A DNA stretch of 6,517 nucleotides from Bacteroidales bacterium (GCA_017555925.1 JAFZFL010000197.1:1-6517), one strand, 5' to 3'. Shown: positions 1-6,517, numbered from the stretch's first letter. Translations and numbers: made by a program. Notes: generated from the sequence alone by a model not told the origin.

Positions 1-3000
1 GGAAAGTTTGTCTAATCTTATATTCAGTAAACCTGCTATATCATCTTCGCCATTTTCTGGATGGTAGTTCTCCTTTATGCTGTTGAAGGTTGCGAGAGCC
101 TGTTCAAAATTCTCCTGTTCAGCATACGAATCACCCAGTATGATAAAGCTCTTTGCCAACCAGTATGTCTGTGGTGATCCCGAATCTGAAAAGGCAAATG
201 TCTGCTCCTGAACACTTGTGAAATTACCTGAGGCATAGGTGTCCTCAATAAGAAGATATGTTGCTTCCGCTCCAATGGCATCACTCTTGTCTGTTGCAAG
301 CTCTTTAAGCAGAGGCAGGGCATCATTACGGTTGTCGGTTGCTATGTGGCTCTTGGCAAGATGGTATTTTGCTTCACGTTTGAGGTTGCTGTTTATCTTC
401 AGACTCTCATTGGCAAGCAGTTCGTTTGCTTCAATAATAGTCTGTGTGTAGTTCTTGCATTTGAAATATGATTTCATTTTGCCCTCCATTGCAGCAACCT
501 TGTTGTTCTCGAGTTGTGCAATCTTGCTCAGTGTCTCATAGGCATCTATGGCCTCTGTATAGCGTTCAAGGCTGTATGAGAGGCGACCATAATTTAGAGT
601 TGCAATCTCAGAAAAGGCACCATTCTGAGTCTCCATAACCTTAAAGTAATATTCAGCGGCTTTCTCTCTCTTGCCCTCATGATTGTAACACTCTGCAATG
701 TAGAAGTTGGCTTGGGCGGCCTTGTTTCCGTCGGGATAAGAATTTATAAATCTGTTCAATGCTGCGAGGGCTGCTGTGTAATTGCCGCTCAGGAATATCT
801 GTTCTGCGGAGTTGAAGAGCATACTCTCTCTCTCGTCGGGACTCTTGACTGATGAGAGACCCACTTTGTCGAGATATGCCAGGAACTCCTGAGGTTTGTT
901 CATGCTTTGGTATATGCTCTCAATGCCGGCAAGAGCGCTCTGGCCCTCTTCTGAAACAGGTGATTTTTCAACAACCTTTTTATAGCACTCGAGTGCGGAG
1001 TCATACTCCTTTCTGTTGGCGTAGAGCATACCCATCTCGTTAAGGGCCTTGAAATAGTAGAGACCCTCTTTGGAATTGTTTATAAGCTTGAACAGAACTC
1101 TCTCTGCCTTTTCATCTTCAACCTCCTGAATGAGGGTATGTGCCAGTTCATACAGGGCCTGGCTGTATAGGGGCGAGTTTACATGTTGGGCAGAATTGCC
1201 GGTTATCTCCTCCAACAGTGCGCATTTCTTCACATTGTTATCCATGAGTCCATAGGCAATTGCCGCCTGTAATGGGGCATAGAGTGTTGAGTATCCATTT
1301 TCAATTGCAGACTTCTCATAAAACTCGGCAGCCTCTTTGTAATCACGCATCATGAAGTGGCAGTCTGCCAACCTCAATTGAGCTTCGTATGTATACTCTT
1401 TTTGTGGAGTTTCATAATTAAGGTAATTCTCAAAATAGCGCATAGCCTCTGTGTAGTTTCCACTCTTCAGGAGATTGTATCCCATATTGTAAATTGAGGT
1501 GGGGTACTCTCCGCTGTTTTTGAAGTTTGCGCTCTTGAGGAGCTGGTTAATAAGTTCCATGGATTTGCCGAAGTCATCTCTGCGGTAATGGCATTCAGAT
1601 AACCAGAAAATGGCAAGATTCTTCAATTGGCTGTTTGATGTAGGGGCATCGGCCGTTGCTTGGAGGTATGGTATCGCATTGCCGAAAGAGCCGTTGCGTA
1701 TAAGTTGCATGGCTCTGAAGAAAGAGGCTTTCTGAAGAGTCTGCTGTGAAGCCGGAGTGTGGTTCCTTATTTTTTTAAGTGCCGCAATGGCATCGGAATA
1801 GTTTCCGTTCAAAAGGAACTCGGTGGCTATATAACTGTGAATCTCATCCCATTTTGTGTCGGAGTAGGGATATAATCCCAAATATTTTTCAAATGGTACA
1901 ATATTACGGTTTATGTCAAAAGAGAGTTTGGCATAATTGAAGAGGGCATCCTCTTTTATTGATGGGTCAAAATTGCTCTCCGATGCAAGTTTGAATGCTT
2001 TTTGAGCCTCAAGCTTGTTTTTGAGCTGTATGTAGCTCTGTCCCATATGGTAAGCGGCGTTCTGGCCTATAGAATCTTTTGATGAGGCAACCTTTGAGAA
2101 GGCATCAGTTGCACTTAAATGGTTATTTAGAGTATAAGCAATCATTCCAGCATAGAAATTGTCATTTTTGCTCAAATCTCTTCCCGACAGAGTATAGAGT
2201 TCAAAGTAATATCTTGCCTTTTCAGTATCCTTTAGGGCATAGTATGCCTCCGAGATAATTCTTGCAACATTGGGACGGGACTGCTCGTCGGTCTCATTGT
2301 AGAGCGTAGGCCCATAAGTTGTCACGTAGTTGTAATCTTTAAGGAAAAACTTGCTCTCCAAAATATGGTACCGGCTGAGGATGTTGAATCTCAGATCATT
2401 TTTAGACCTCTCCAATAGGGGAACAGCCTTTGAGAACTCTTCGTTTGCATAGTGAAGATAACCGCAATAATAGAGCGACGGTGCAAGATATTGTGAACTT
2501 CCCTCCGAAATAATCCCTTTGAAGATTTTTATTGCTCCCTGTACATCTCCAGTTCTCATTTTACAATAACCTTTCTTGAAGTTGAACCCTGTGCGTTCAT
2601 CTTTTGCAACACCCCTTTTGTCTGTTAAATCAAACAGACGGCATGCTTGTGCATATAATCCTTCATCAAAATAGAGCAGGGCTCTGTTGTATTGTACAGT
2701 CTCGCATAGAGGGGAGTGGGGAAACTTTTTAATGTAGGCTTCAGCTGATGTATGGGCATTGTCCATTTTAAGTTTTATCTGAGAGAGTACAGCATAGCCT
2801 TCAGCTTCACAAGTTGTGTTGCTTTTGGCTTCATATGTTTGAACTATCGATGAAAAATACTCCAAAGCACTCTGATACATCTTGTTGTTATACAGCTCCT
2901 TGCCTTTTTTGAGCATTGATGCGGGGCTGGTCTTTCCTTCACCGTTGGCGTAGGATGAATATGCCAGCATGCAAACCAACATGGCAATAACCGCTCCTAT

Positions 3001-3039
3001 TCTGCTTTTTCCTATTGAATTATATCTCTTTTTTCTCAT
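1..3039 (-). CDS. Large exported tetratricopeptide-repeat protein (3' end outside window)
   Basis: The minus-strand frame is open without a stop from ATG 3039-3037 to the left edge, giving 1013 codons. The N-terminus is a Sec signal peptide: basic MRKKRYNSIGKSR, a hydrophobic core at residues 14-27, and a likely cleavage site after SSYA (about residue 31). There is no convincing lipobox, so a soluble periplasmic protein is more likely than a lipoprotein. The rest is helical TPR-like repeats. The clearest are near residues 42-69, 154-176, 189-213, 328-353, 517-540, 557-585, 666-692, 738-768, 774-805 and 959-992 (WLAKSFIILGDSYAEQENFE). The last visible residues (EDDIAGLLNIRLDKLS) look like the end of the final repeat unit, so probably only a short tail is missing. 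Long TPR proteins of this kind are common in Bacteroidota and act as protein-interaction scaffolds; the specific role is unknown. No enzymatic domain is visible. It is divergent from ftsE, which hints at an envelope or division link but does not prove one. Confidence 0.93.
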   Translation of the reverse strand, partial: MRKKRYNSIGKSRIGAVIAMLVCMLAYSSYANGEGKTSPASMLKKGKELYNNKMYQSALEYFSSIVQTYEAKSNTTCEAEGYAVLSQIKLKMDNAHTSAEAYIKKFPHSPLCETVQYNRALLYFDEGLYAQACRLFDLTDKRGVAKDERTGFNFKKGYCKMRTGDVQGAIKIFKGIISEGSSQYLAPSLYYCGYLHYANEEFSKAVPLLERSKNDLRFNILSRYHILESKFFLKDYNYVTTYGPTLYNETDEQSRPNVARIISEAYYALKDTEKARYYFELYTLSGRDLSKNDNFYAGMIAYTLNNHLSATDAFSKVASSKDSIGQNAAYHMGQSYIQLKNKLEAQKAFKLASESNFDPSIKEDALFNYAKLSFDINRNIVPFEKYLGLYPYSDTKWDEIHSYIATEFLLNGNYSDAIAALKKIRNHTPASQQTLQKASFFRAMQLIRNGSFGNAIPYLQATADAPTSNSQLKNLAIFWLSECHYRRDDFGKSMELINQLLKSANFKNSGEYPTSIYNMGYNLLKSGNYTEAMRYFENYLNYETPQKEYTYEAQLRLADCHFMMRDYKEAAEFYEKSAIENGYSTLYAPLQAAIAYGLMDNNVKKCALLEEITGNSAQHVNSPLYSQALYELAHTLIQEVEDEKAERVLFKLINNSKEGLYYFKALNEMGMLYANRKEYDSALECYKKVVEKSPVSEEGQSALAGIESIYQSMNKPQEFLAYLDKVGLSSVKSPDERESMLFNSAEQIFLSGNYTAALAALNRFINSYPDGNKAAQANFYIAECYNHEGKREKAAEYYFKVMETQNGAFSEIATLNYGRLSYSLERYTEAIDAYETLSKIAQLENNKVAAMEGKMKSYFKCKNYTQTIIEANELLANESLKINSNLKREAKYHLAKSHIATDNRNDALPLLKELATDKSDAIGAEATYLLIEDTYASGNFTSVQEQTFAFSDSGSPQTYWLAKSFIILGDSYAEQENFEQALATFNSIKENYHPENGEDDIAGLLNIRLDKLS

Positions 3040-3069
3040 TCCTTTATTTGCTTGTATGCTCTTCTAACG

Positions 3070-3101
3070 TTTGAAAATGTATGAATTTATAACCACATTT
3101 G
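3070..3101 (+). promoter_or_regulatory. Putative Bacteroidota-type promoter for the ftsE cluster
   Basis: A TTTG at 3070-3073 is followed, after exactly 20 nt, by CACATTTG at 3094-3101. This fits the Bacteroides -33 TTTG / -7 TAnnTTTG pattern, with five of the six fixed -7 positions matching. Transcription would start a few bases later, leaving a leader of about 20 nt before the ftsE ATG at 3127. On the opposite strand TACATTTT (3081-3074) matches the same -7 consensus at five of six positions and could serve the TPR gene, but no TTTG sits at the right distance upstream of it. The two -7-like boxes lie back to back, as the arms of an inverted repeat AAATGT / ACATTT (3075-3080 and 3095-3100). 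This is consensus matching by eye, not evidence of activity. Confidence 0.42.
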
Positions 3102-3104
3102 TAC

Positions 3105-3130
3105 GCATAATACAATAGAAAAAATTATGC
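3105..3130. repeat. Inverted repeat overlapping the ftsE start codon
   Basis: GCATAAT (3105-3111) and ATTATGC (3124-3130) form a perfect 7-bp inverted repeat with a 12-nt spacer. The right arm contains the ftsE ATG (3127-3129). It could be an operator for a dimeric regulator or a weak RNA hairpin hiding the start codon. The predicted transcription start falls inside the left arm, so the hairpin may not form in the mRNA. It is AT-rich and may be chance. Confidence 0.3.
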
Positions 3131-3894
3131 CGCAAAGCATGGAAAAGTATCAGTCAGAAAGAGGTGAAACCCTAATCAGCATTCAAGGGGCAGATATTGT
3201 AAACAATGGCAATCTTATATTGTCGGATGTCTCGCTCGAAGTCTGCAAAGGTGATTTTATATATCTTGTTGGAAAGGTGGGAAGCGGAAAAAGTTCAATA
3301 ATAAAATCAATCATTGCCGAAATACCTCTTCATAATGGCAGTGCAAGCGTAGGCAAATATGACCTTGTAAAGATAAAGAGGAAACAGATTCCATTTTTGC
3401 GACGTGGAATAGGTGTGGTTTTCCAGGATTTCCAGCTTCTTATGGACAGGAGTGTAATGGAGAACCTCATTTTTGTACTGGAGGCTACCGGTTGGAAAAA
3501 GAAGGGGGATATGATAAAAAGGGCCTCAGAAGTTCTTGATATGGTAGGTATGGCAACAAAGGCGCATAAAATGCCACACCAACTGTCGGGAGGAGAGCAG
3601 CAAAGGGTGGTAATAGCAAGAGCCCTGTTGAATAACCCTCCAATAATTTTAGCGGATGAGCCTACTGGCAACCTCGACCCCGACACAACCGTTGAGATTA
3701 TGGATCTCTTTATGAAGATACATAAGGAGTACTCTCCAGCACTGATAATTGTAACCCATAACAGGGAGCTCGTGAAAAGGTATCCGGGTGTAATGATGGT
3801 GTGTGAGAATGGAACACTCAATATGGTTGAGACAGAGCTGGAGATAAGTTTTGAAGATGATATTCTTGAATTGGGCAATGAAAACAGGTTATAA
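3127..3894 (+). CDS. ftsE: Cell division ATP-binding protein FtsE
   Basis: This 255-residue ABC ATPase has Walker A GKVGSGKS (residues 49-56), Q-loop Q100 (VVFQDFQLL), signature LSGGEQQR (153-160), Walker B IILADEP (173-179, catalytic E178), D-loop GNLD (181-184) and H-loop H211 (VTHN). The run FLRRGIGVVFQDFQLL and the GKVGSGKSS form of Walker A are as I recall them from Bacteroidota FtsE. In the known system FtsE binds FtsX at the cytoplasmic membrane, and ATP hydrolysis drives control of peptidoglycan hydrolases at the septum. The protein is somewhat longer than the usual 220-230 residues: there are about 15 extra N-terminal residues and an acidic C-terminal tail (ELEISFEDDILELGNENRL). ATG 3127 is taken as the start; ATG 3139 (MEKYQSERG) is equally possible and would remove four residues. 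No ftsX is adjacent. A related lipoprotein-exporter (LolD/MacB-type) ATPase is the main alternative, but the overall sequence fits FtsE better. Confidence 0.88.
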   Translation: MPQSMEKYQSERGETLISIQGADIVNNGNLILSDVSLEVCKGDFIYLVGKVGSGKSSIIKSIIAEIPLHNGSASVGKYDLVKIKRKQIPFLRRGIGVVFQDFQLLMDRSVMENLIFVLEATGWKKKGDMIKRASEVLDMVGMATKAHKMPHQLSGGEQQRVVIARALLNNPPIILADEPTGNLDPDTTVEIMDLFMKIHKEYSPALIIVTHNRELVKRYPGVMMVCENGTLNMVETELEISFEDDILELGNENRL

Positions 3895-4516
3895 TGCAAA
3901 CAGTTCTGCAATTCTTGACTGGTTTAAAGAGAATATGAAGTCGGCAAAGAGTGAACTTGACTATAAGAATCCTTTCCAACTTATAATTGCAGTTATTCTT
4001 TCGGCCCAATGTACCGACAAAAGGGTAAATATGGTTACGCCGGCACTCTTTGAGCGTTTCCCTACTCCTGAATCATTGGCTCACGCAACTTTTGAAGAGG
4101 TTTATGAGCATATAAAATCCATCTCATTCCCCAATAATAAGGCCAGACATCTGCTTGGAATGGCAAAGATGCTTACAGATGATTTTGATTCAATTGTACC
4201 TTCTACTGTTGGGCAGCTTGAAAAATTACCGGGTGTGGGGCGCAAAACGGCTAACGTTGTTGCTTCAATAATTTATGGTGCGCCGGTTATAGCTGTAGAT
4301 ACACACGTCTTTAGGGTGTCTCACAGATTGGGTTTCTCTGATGGAAAGACTCCGTTGGAGGTGGAGCATGACTTGAATCTTCTTATTAGGGAAGATGACA
4401 GGGCAGATGCGCACCATTGGCTGATTCTTCATGGACGCTATGTATGTACGGCACGCAAACCCAAATGTGGGGAGTGCGGTGTGGCCCAGTGGTGTCCGAG
4501 TGCAACCATCAAGTAA
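3878..4516 (+). CDS. nth: Endonuclease III (DNA glycosylase/AP lyase)
   Basis: This is a base-excision repair enzyme that removes oxidised pyrimidines and nicks the abasic site by beta-elimination. With the start at ATG 3878 the protein has 212 residues, the usual length (E. coli Nth has 211). Visible features are LSAQCTDKRVN (41-51), the helix-hairpin-helix LPGVGRKTA (117-125) with catalytic lysine K123, catalytic aspartate D141 in AVDTHVFRVSHRLG, and the [4Fe-4S] motif C190-X6-C197-X2-C200-X5-C206. All catalytic and cluster residues are present, so the enzyme should be active. An in-frame TTG at 3851 would add nine residues (starting MKMIFLNWA), but ATG 3878 matches the family start better. 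The ATG lies 17 nt inside ftsE, so translation is probably coupled to ftsE. The stop is 14 nt before xerD. Confidence 0.95.
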   Translation: MKTGYNANSSAILDWFKENMKSAKSELDYKNPFQLIIAVILSAQCTDKRVNMVTPALFERFPTPESLAHATFEEVYEHIKSISFPNNKARHLLGMAKMLTDDFDSIVPSTVGQLEKLPGVGRKTANVVASIIYGAPVIAVDTHVFRVSHRLGFSDGKTPLEVEHDLNLLIREDDRADAHHWLILHGRYVCTARKPKCGECGVAQWCPSATIK

Positions 4517-4530
4517 TATGATTCAGGCTT

Positions 4531-5619
4531 ATGAGTAAAAATCCTTTCGAGATAAAGGTTGAAGAGTTTTGTACTTTTATGAGACTGGAGCGCTCGCTCT
4601 CAACCAATACCATTGTTGCATACAGAAATGATGTAAAGCAATTTCTGGAATATGTCTGCCCCAAAGAGGAAAATATTATAGGGAGAGGCACTGCAGAAGG
4701 TGCTGGGTCAGAAAAAACTTCTGGAGGTGATAATGCTATGCCTATAGGCAATCCTGAGGTAAAAGTCCTTGAAGATATTACAAGAGAGCATATTGAATCA
4801 TATATAAAGTTATGCTACGGTAATGGTATCAATAAAAGGAGCCAGGCAAGGAAACTGAGTGCAATTAATGCCTTTTTCAAGTTTTGTGAAACATCCGGGA
4901 ATCCTTGCGAAAACGTGGATGCTCCAAAGATAGGGCGTAAATTGCCCGAGGTGCTCTCTGTTGATGAGGTTCTGGCAATAATGGAGTCTGTAGATATTTC
5001 AGAACCCGAAGGCAAAAGAAACAGGGCAATACTTGAGATGCTTTATTCATGTGGCTTGCGTGTAAGCGAACTTGTAGACCTACGTTTGAGCGATCTCTTT
5101 TTTGACGAAGGTTTCATTCGGGTAACTGGCAAGGGCAACAAACAGAGGCTTGTGCTGGTAGGAGAGGAGGCCATAGAAGCTGTTAAAAATTATATTCCCG
5201 ACAGATGGACTCTGATAAGTATAGTGCGTGCAAAAAATAATACGACACGTGGCAAACATAAGGCATCCCCAAAAAGTAAAGGAAAACTCCTCGGTAAAAT
5301 AGCTATTGAGGGCGATGAGACTTTGTTCGTAAACAGGCGTGGCGGCAAACTCACTCGCGAAATGATCTTCACAATTGTCAGGAGTCAGGCCAAAGTAGCC
5401 GGTATAAAGAAGAAAGTCTCGCCACACACTTTCCGCCACTCATTCGCAACCCATCTTGTAGAGAACGGCGCAGATTTGCGCGTGGTACAGGATATGTTGG
5501 GCCACTCCAGCATTCTTACCACCGAAATCTACACACACGTAAGCACCCGCCAATGGATGAAAGAGATTCTTGACTATCATCCATTGAATGAGGCTCGTAG
5601 AACACCGTTTTCGGAGTAA
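4531..5619 (+). CDS. xerD: XerD-type site-specific tyrosine recombinase with two insertions
   Basis: XerD works with XerC at the dif site to resolve chromosome dimers at the division septum. The N-terminal SAM-like core-binding domain begins at residue 8 (IKVEEFCTFMRLERSLSTNT). The C-terminal catalytic domain has the full active set: R177 (YSCGLRVSEL), K201 (TGKGNKQR), H299 and R302 (SPHTFRHSFATHL), H325 (MLGHSS) and nucleophile Y334 (TTEIYTHV). The end KEILDYHPLNE resembles XerD (EIIxxHHP) more than XerC. At 362 residues it is about 60 longer than typical XerD (about 298-305). The excess sits in two places: a Gly/Ser/Glu-rich segment at about residues 44-78 between core-domain helices, and a basic segment at about 226-260 just before LFVNRRGGKLTREMIF. 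The frame is intact throughout, so these are insertions rather than frameshifts. It follows nth by 14 nt and is probably co-transcribed. No transposition or integration genes are nearby, which favours a housekeeping Xer over a mobile-element integrase. Confidence 0.85.
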   Translation: MSKNPFEIKVEEFCTFMRLERSLSTNTIVAYRNDVKQFLEYVCPKEENIIGRGTAEGAGSEKTSGGDNAMPIGNPEVKVLEDITREHIESYIKLCYGNGINKRSQARKLSAINAFFKFCETSGNPCENVDAPKIGRKLPEVLSVDEVLAIMESVDISEPEGKRNRAILEMLYSCGLRVSELVDLRLSDLFFDEGFIRVTGKGNKQRLVLVGEEAIEAVKNYIPDRWTLISIVRAKNNTTRGKHKASPKSKGKLLGKIAIEGDETLFVNRRGGKLTREMIFTIVRSQAKVAGIKKKVSPHTFRHSFATHLVENGADLRVVQDMLGHSSILTTEIYTHVSTRQWMKEILDYHPLNEARRTPFSE

Positions 5620-5653
5620 ATCTACCCTCAAAAATATAACACTATAGAATTCG

Positions 5654-5675
5654 TTCTGCGAATCGAATTGCAGAA
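5654..5675 (+). terminator. Hairpin downstream of xerD, possible weak 3' end
   Basis: TTCTGCGA (5654-5661) pairs with TTGCAGAA (5668-5675) around the 6-nt loop ATCGAA: eight pairs, one of them G-U. It begins 35 nt after the xerD stop. No T-run follows, so it is not a canonical rho-independent terminator. It may protect the 3' end of the operon mRNA or assist termination. The overlapping CGAAT copies around it could also be remnants of a repeat. Confidence 0.35.
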
Positions 5676-5680
5676 TAACT

Positions 5681-5740
5681 ATCTCAGACTTGAAACAATT
5701 ATCTCAGATTGGAAACAAATATTTCAGAGCATTCAATGTA
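5681..5740. repeat. Degenerate 20-bp tandem repeat, about 2.4-3 units
   Basis: Units start at 5681, 5701 and 5721, exactly 20 bp apart. The first two (consensus ATCTCAGAYTKGAAACAAWT) agree at 17 of 20 positions. The third keeps only the opening ATTTCAGA before diverging. Non-coding and of unknown function; it could be a short duplication or a pair of protein-binding sites. Confidence 0.6.
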
Positions 5741-5810
5741 GAGCATCTTGTAAAGGAGTTGTTAAATTTATAAGCAGCTGCGGCAATAATAGTGTCAATT
5801 GAGGCTAAAT

Positions 5811-5837
5811 AAAAAAAGCCCGGTGCGGTACCGGGCT
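5811..5837 (-). terminator. Rho-independent terminator of guaA
   Basis: On the minus strand AGCCCGGT (5837-5830), loop ACCGC, ACCGGGCT (5824-5817) form a perfect GC-rich 8-bp stem followed at once by six T (5816-5811). It lies about 100 nt past the guaA stop and in the direction of guaA transcription. On the plus strand the stem is followed by CTGTTCC instead of a T-run, so it would stop rightward transcripts from the xerD cluster less well. Confidence 0.85.
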
Positions 5838-5937
5838 CTGTTCCAATCTAAGTCAGCCTCTTAATAATGTTAAACCGTCCAATTTTTGGGGGGTGCATCA
5901 GGGGGGCAGCCTTTCGAAGATTATATGTGATGATTTC

Positions 5938-6517
5938 TTATTCCCACTCGATTGTTGCGCTTGGTTTTGGAGACATGTCGTAGCATACTCGGTTTATGCC
6001 CTCTACTTCGTTGAGGATTCTGTCGGTGATCTTCATTAGGATTGGCCAGTCTACCTGCTCAATGGTTGCAGTCATTGCATCAATTGTATTTACGGCGCGG
6101 ATAATTACAGGCCAGTCGTAAGAGCGTGCATTGTTCTTTACGCCTACAGATTTGAAATCTGGAACAACTGTAAAGTATTGCCATACTTTTTTGTCAAGAC
6201 CAGCTTTTGCAAACTCTTCGCGAAGGATAGCATCTGATTCTCTTACAGCCTCAAGACGGTCGCGGGTGATTGCGCCCAAACATCTTACACCAAGGCCAGG
6301 ACCAGGGAACGGCTGGCGGAATACCATAGAGTAAGGCAATCCCAACTCAAGGCCGCAAGCACGTACTTCATCTTTGAACAATTGCTTGATAGGCTCTACC
6401 AGCTCAAACTGCATATCCTCTGGAAGACCACCTACATTGTGGTGCGATTTTACCATTTTTGCTGTTTTTGTGCCGCTCTCCACGATATCAGGATAGATTG
6501 TACCTTGTCCCAAGAAA
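5938..6517 (-). CDS. guaA: GMP synthase (glutamine-hydrolysing), C-terminal part, 5' truncated by window
   Basis: GuaA converts XMP, glutamine and ATP to GMP in the cytoplasm, the last step of guanine nucleotide synthesis. The visible 192 complete codons ([10 protein letters not shown] to the stop at 5940-5938) cover the end of the ATP-pyrophosphatase domain and the C-terminal dimerisation domain. Recognisable family motifs are [39 protein letters not shown], the [17 protein letters not shown] stretch and the terminal KPSATIEWE, whose lysine belongs to the XMP-binding C-terminus. The glutaminase domain and the PP-loop (SGGVDS) lie beyond the right edge; the full protein is usually 505-525 residues. 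The frame runs off the window, so the apparent start near 6513 (a TTG) is only an internal leucine codon. No missing key residue is seen in this part. Confidence 0.97.
   Translation of the reverse strand, partial: FLGQGTIYPDIVESGTKTAKMVKSHHNVGGLPEDMQFELVEPIKQLFKDEVRACGLELGLPYSMVFRQPFPGPGLGVRCLGAITRDRLEAVRESDAILREEFAKAGLDKKVWQYFTVVPDFKSVGVKNNARSYDWPVIIRAVNTIDAMTATIEQVDWPILMKITDRILNEVEGINRVCYDMSPKPSATIEWE

Larger units (their letters stand above)
5620..5937. other. Convergent intergenic region between xerD and guaA
   Basis: This is 318 bp without a supportable coding sequence; I see no credible ORF on either strand. From left to right it holds an imperfect hairpin (5654-5675), a degenerate 20-bp tandem repeat (5681-5740), a leftward intrinsic terminator (5811-5837) and two G6 runs (5888-5893, 5901-5906). 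The stretches 5741-5800 and 5838-5887 show nothing I can identify. Confidence 0.7.

Noticed and set aside
239..451. Small plus-strand open frame inside the TPR gene
   Set aside because: The apparent hydrophobic, Ser/Leu-rich sequence is the antisense reading of TPR codons, and no promoter or leader is seen.
3104..3131. dif-like recombination site near the ftsE start (GCATAA ... TTATGC)
   Set aside because: Known dif sites have 11-bp arms and a central spacer of about 6 bp. Here the dif-like halves are 14 nt apart and the outer arm bases do not match.
3330..3911. 193-codon open frame on the minus strand opposite ftsE
   Set aside because: It lies wholly across ftsE and the start of nth, has no recognisable domain, and is a shadow of a well-supported ATPase gene.
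4518..4538. Six-codon ORF (MIQAYE) bridging nth and xerD
   Set aside because: It is too short to judge, has no leader-peptide features such as a run of one amino acid, and no attenuator structure accompanies it.
4660..4764. Frameshift or assembly error as the source of the extra XerD segment
   Set aside because: The reading frame is continuous and the flanking core-domain helices stay in frame on both sides, so a genuine in-frame insertion is simpler.
5080..5439. 119-codon minus-strand open frame inside xerD
   Set aside because: It overlaps the catalytic domain of an intact recombinase and shows no family features.
4531..5619. Phage or transposon integrase instead of housekeeping Xer
   Set aside because: The overall sequence and C-terminal EILDYHP fit XerD, the gene sits in a DNA-maintenance cluster, and no att repeats, tRNA or mobile genes are visible.

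Overview
This window looks like an ordinary chromosomal segment from a member of the Bacteroidota, most likely Bacteroidales. The clues are the FtsE Walker A sequence GKVGSGKSS, the GuaA C-terminus, A-rich leaders in place of strong Shine-Dalgarno sites, a TTTG / nAnnTTTG-type promoter, and a very large exported TPR protein. Base composition is moderate and looks even by eye. I see no insertion sequence, CRISPR array, tRNA or rRNA, or other mobile-element signature. The genus cannot be fixed from the sequence alone.

Layout. Positions 1-3039 (minus strand) carry all but the last part of a gene for an exported tetratricopeptide-repeat protein of at least 1013 residues; its stop codon lies just outside the left edge. 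An 87-bp divergent promoter region (3040-3126) separates it from a compact plus-strand cluster: ftsE (3127-3894), nth (3878-4516, overlapping ftsE by 17 nt) and a xerD-type tyrosine recombinase gene (4531-5619). A 318-bp convergent intergenic region (5620-5937) holds a hairpin, a degenerate 20-bp tandem repeat, a good intrinsic terminator reading leftward and a pair of G6 runs. From 5938 to the right edge is the 3' part of guaA (GMP synthase) on the minus strand, cut off by the window end.

How the genes fit together. FtsE powers the FtsEX complex at the division site, XerD resolves chromosome dimers at dif during division, and Nth removes oxidised pyrimidines from DNA. Their tight spacing suggests one transcript joining cell-division and chromosome-maintenance functions. 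No ftsX lies beside ftsE here. The divergent TPR protein is probably periplasmic or envelope-associated, and its function is unknown. GuaA makes GMP and appears transcriptionally independent, with its own terminator.

I did not find a clearly new biological system. The points most worth a second look are two sizeable insertions in the XerD-like protein (one Gly/Ser/Glu-rich, one strongly basic), the shared ftsE-nth-xerD transcript without ftsX, the divergently arranged giant TPR protein, and small repeat structures in the two intergenic regions.
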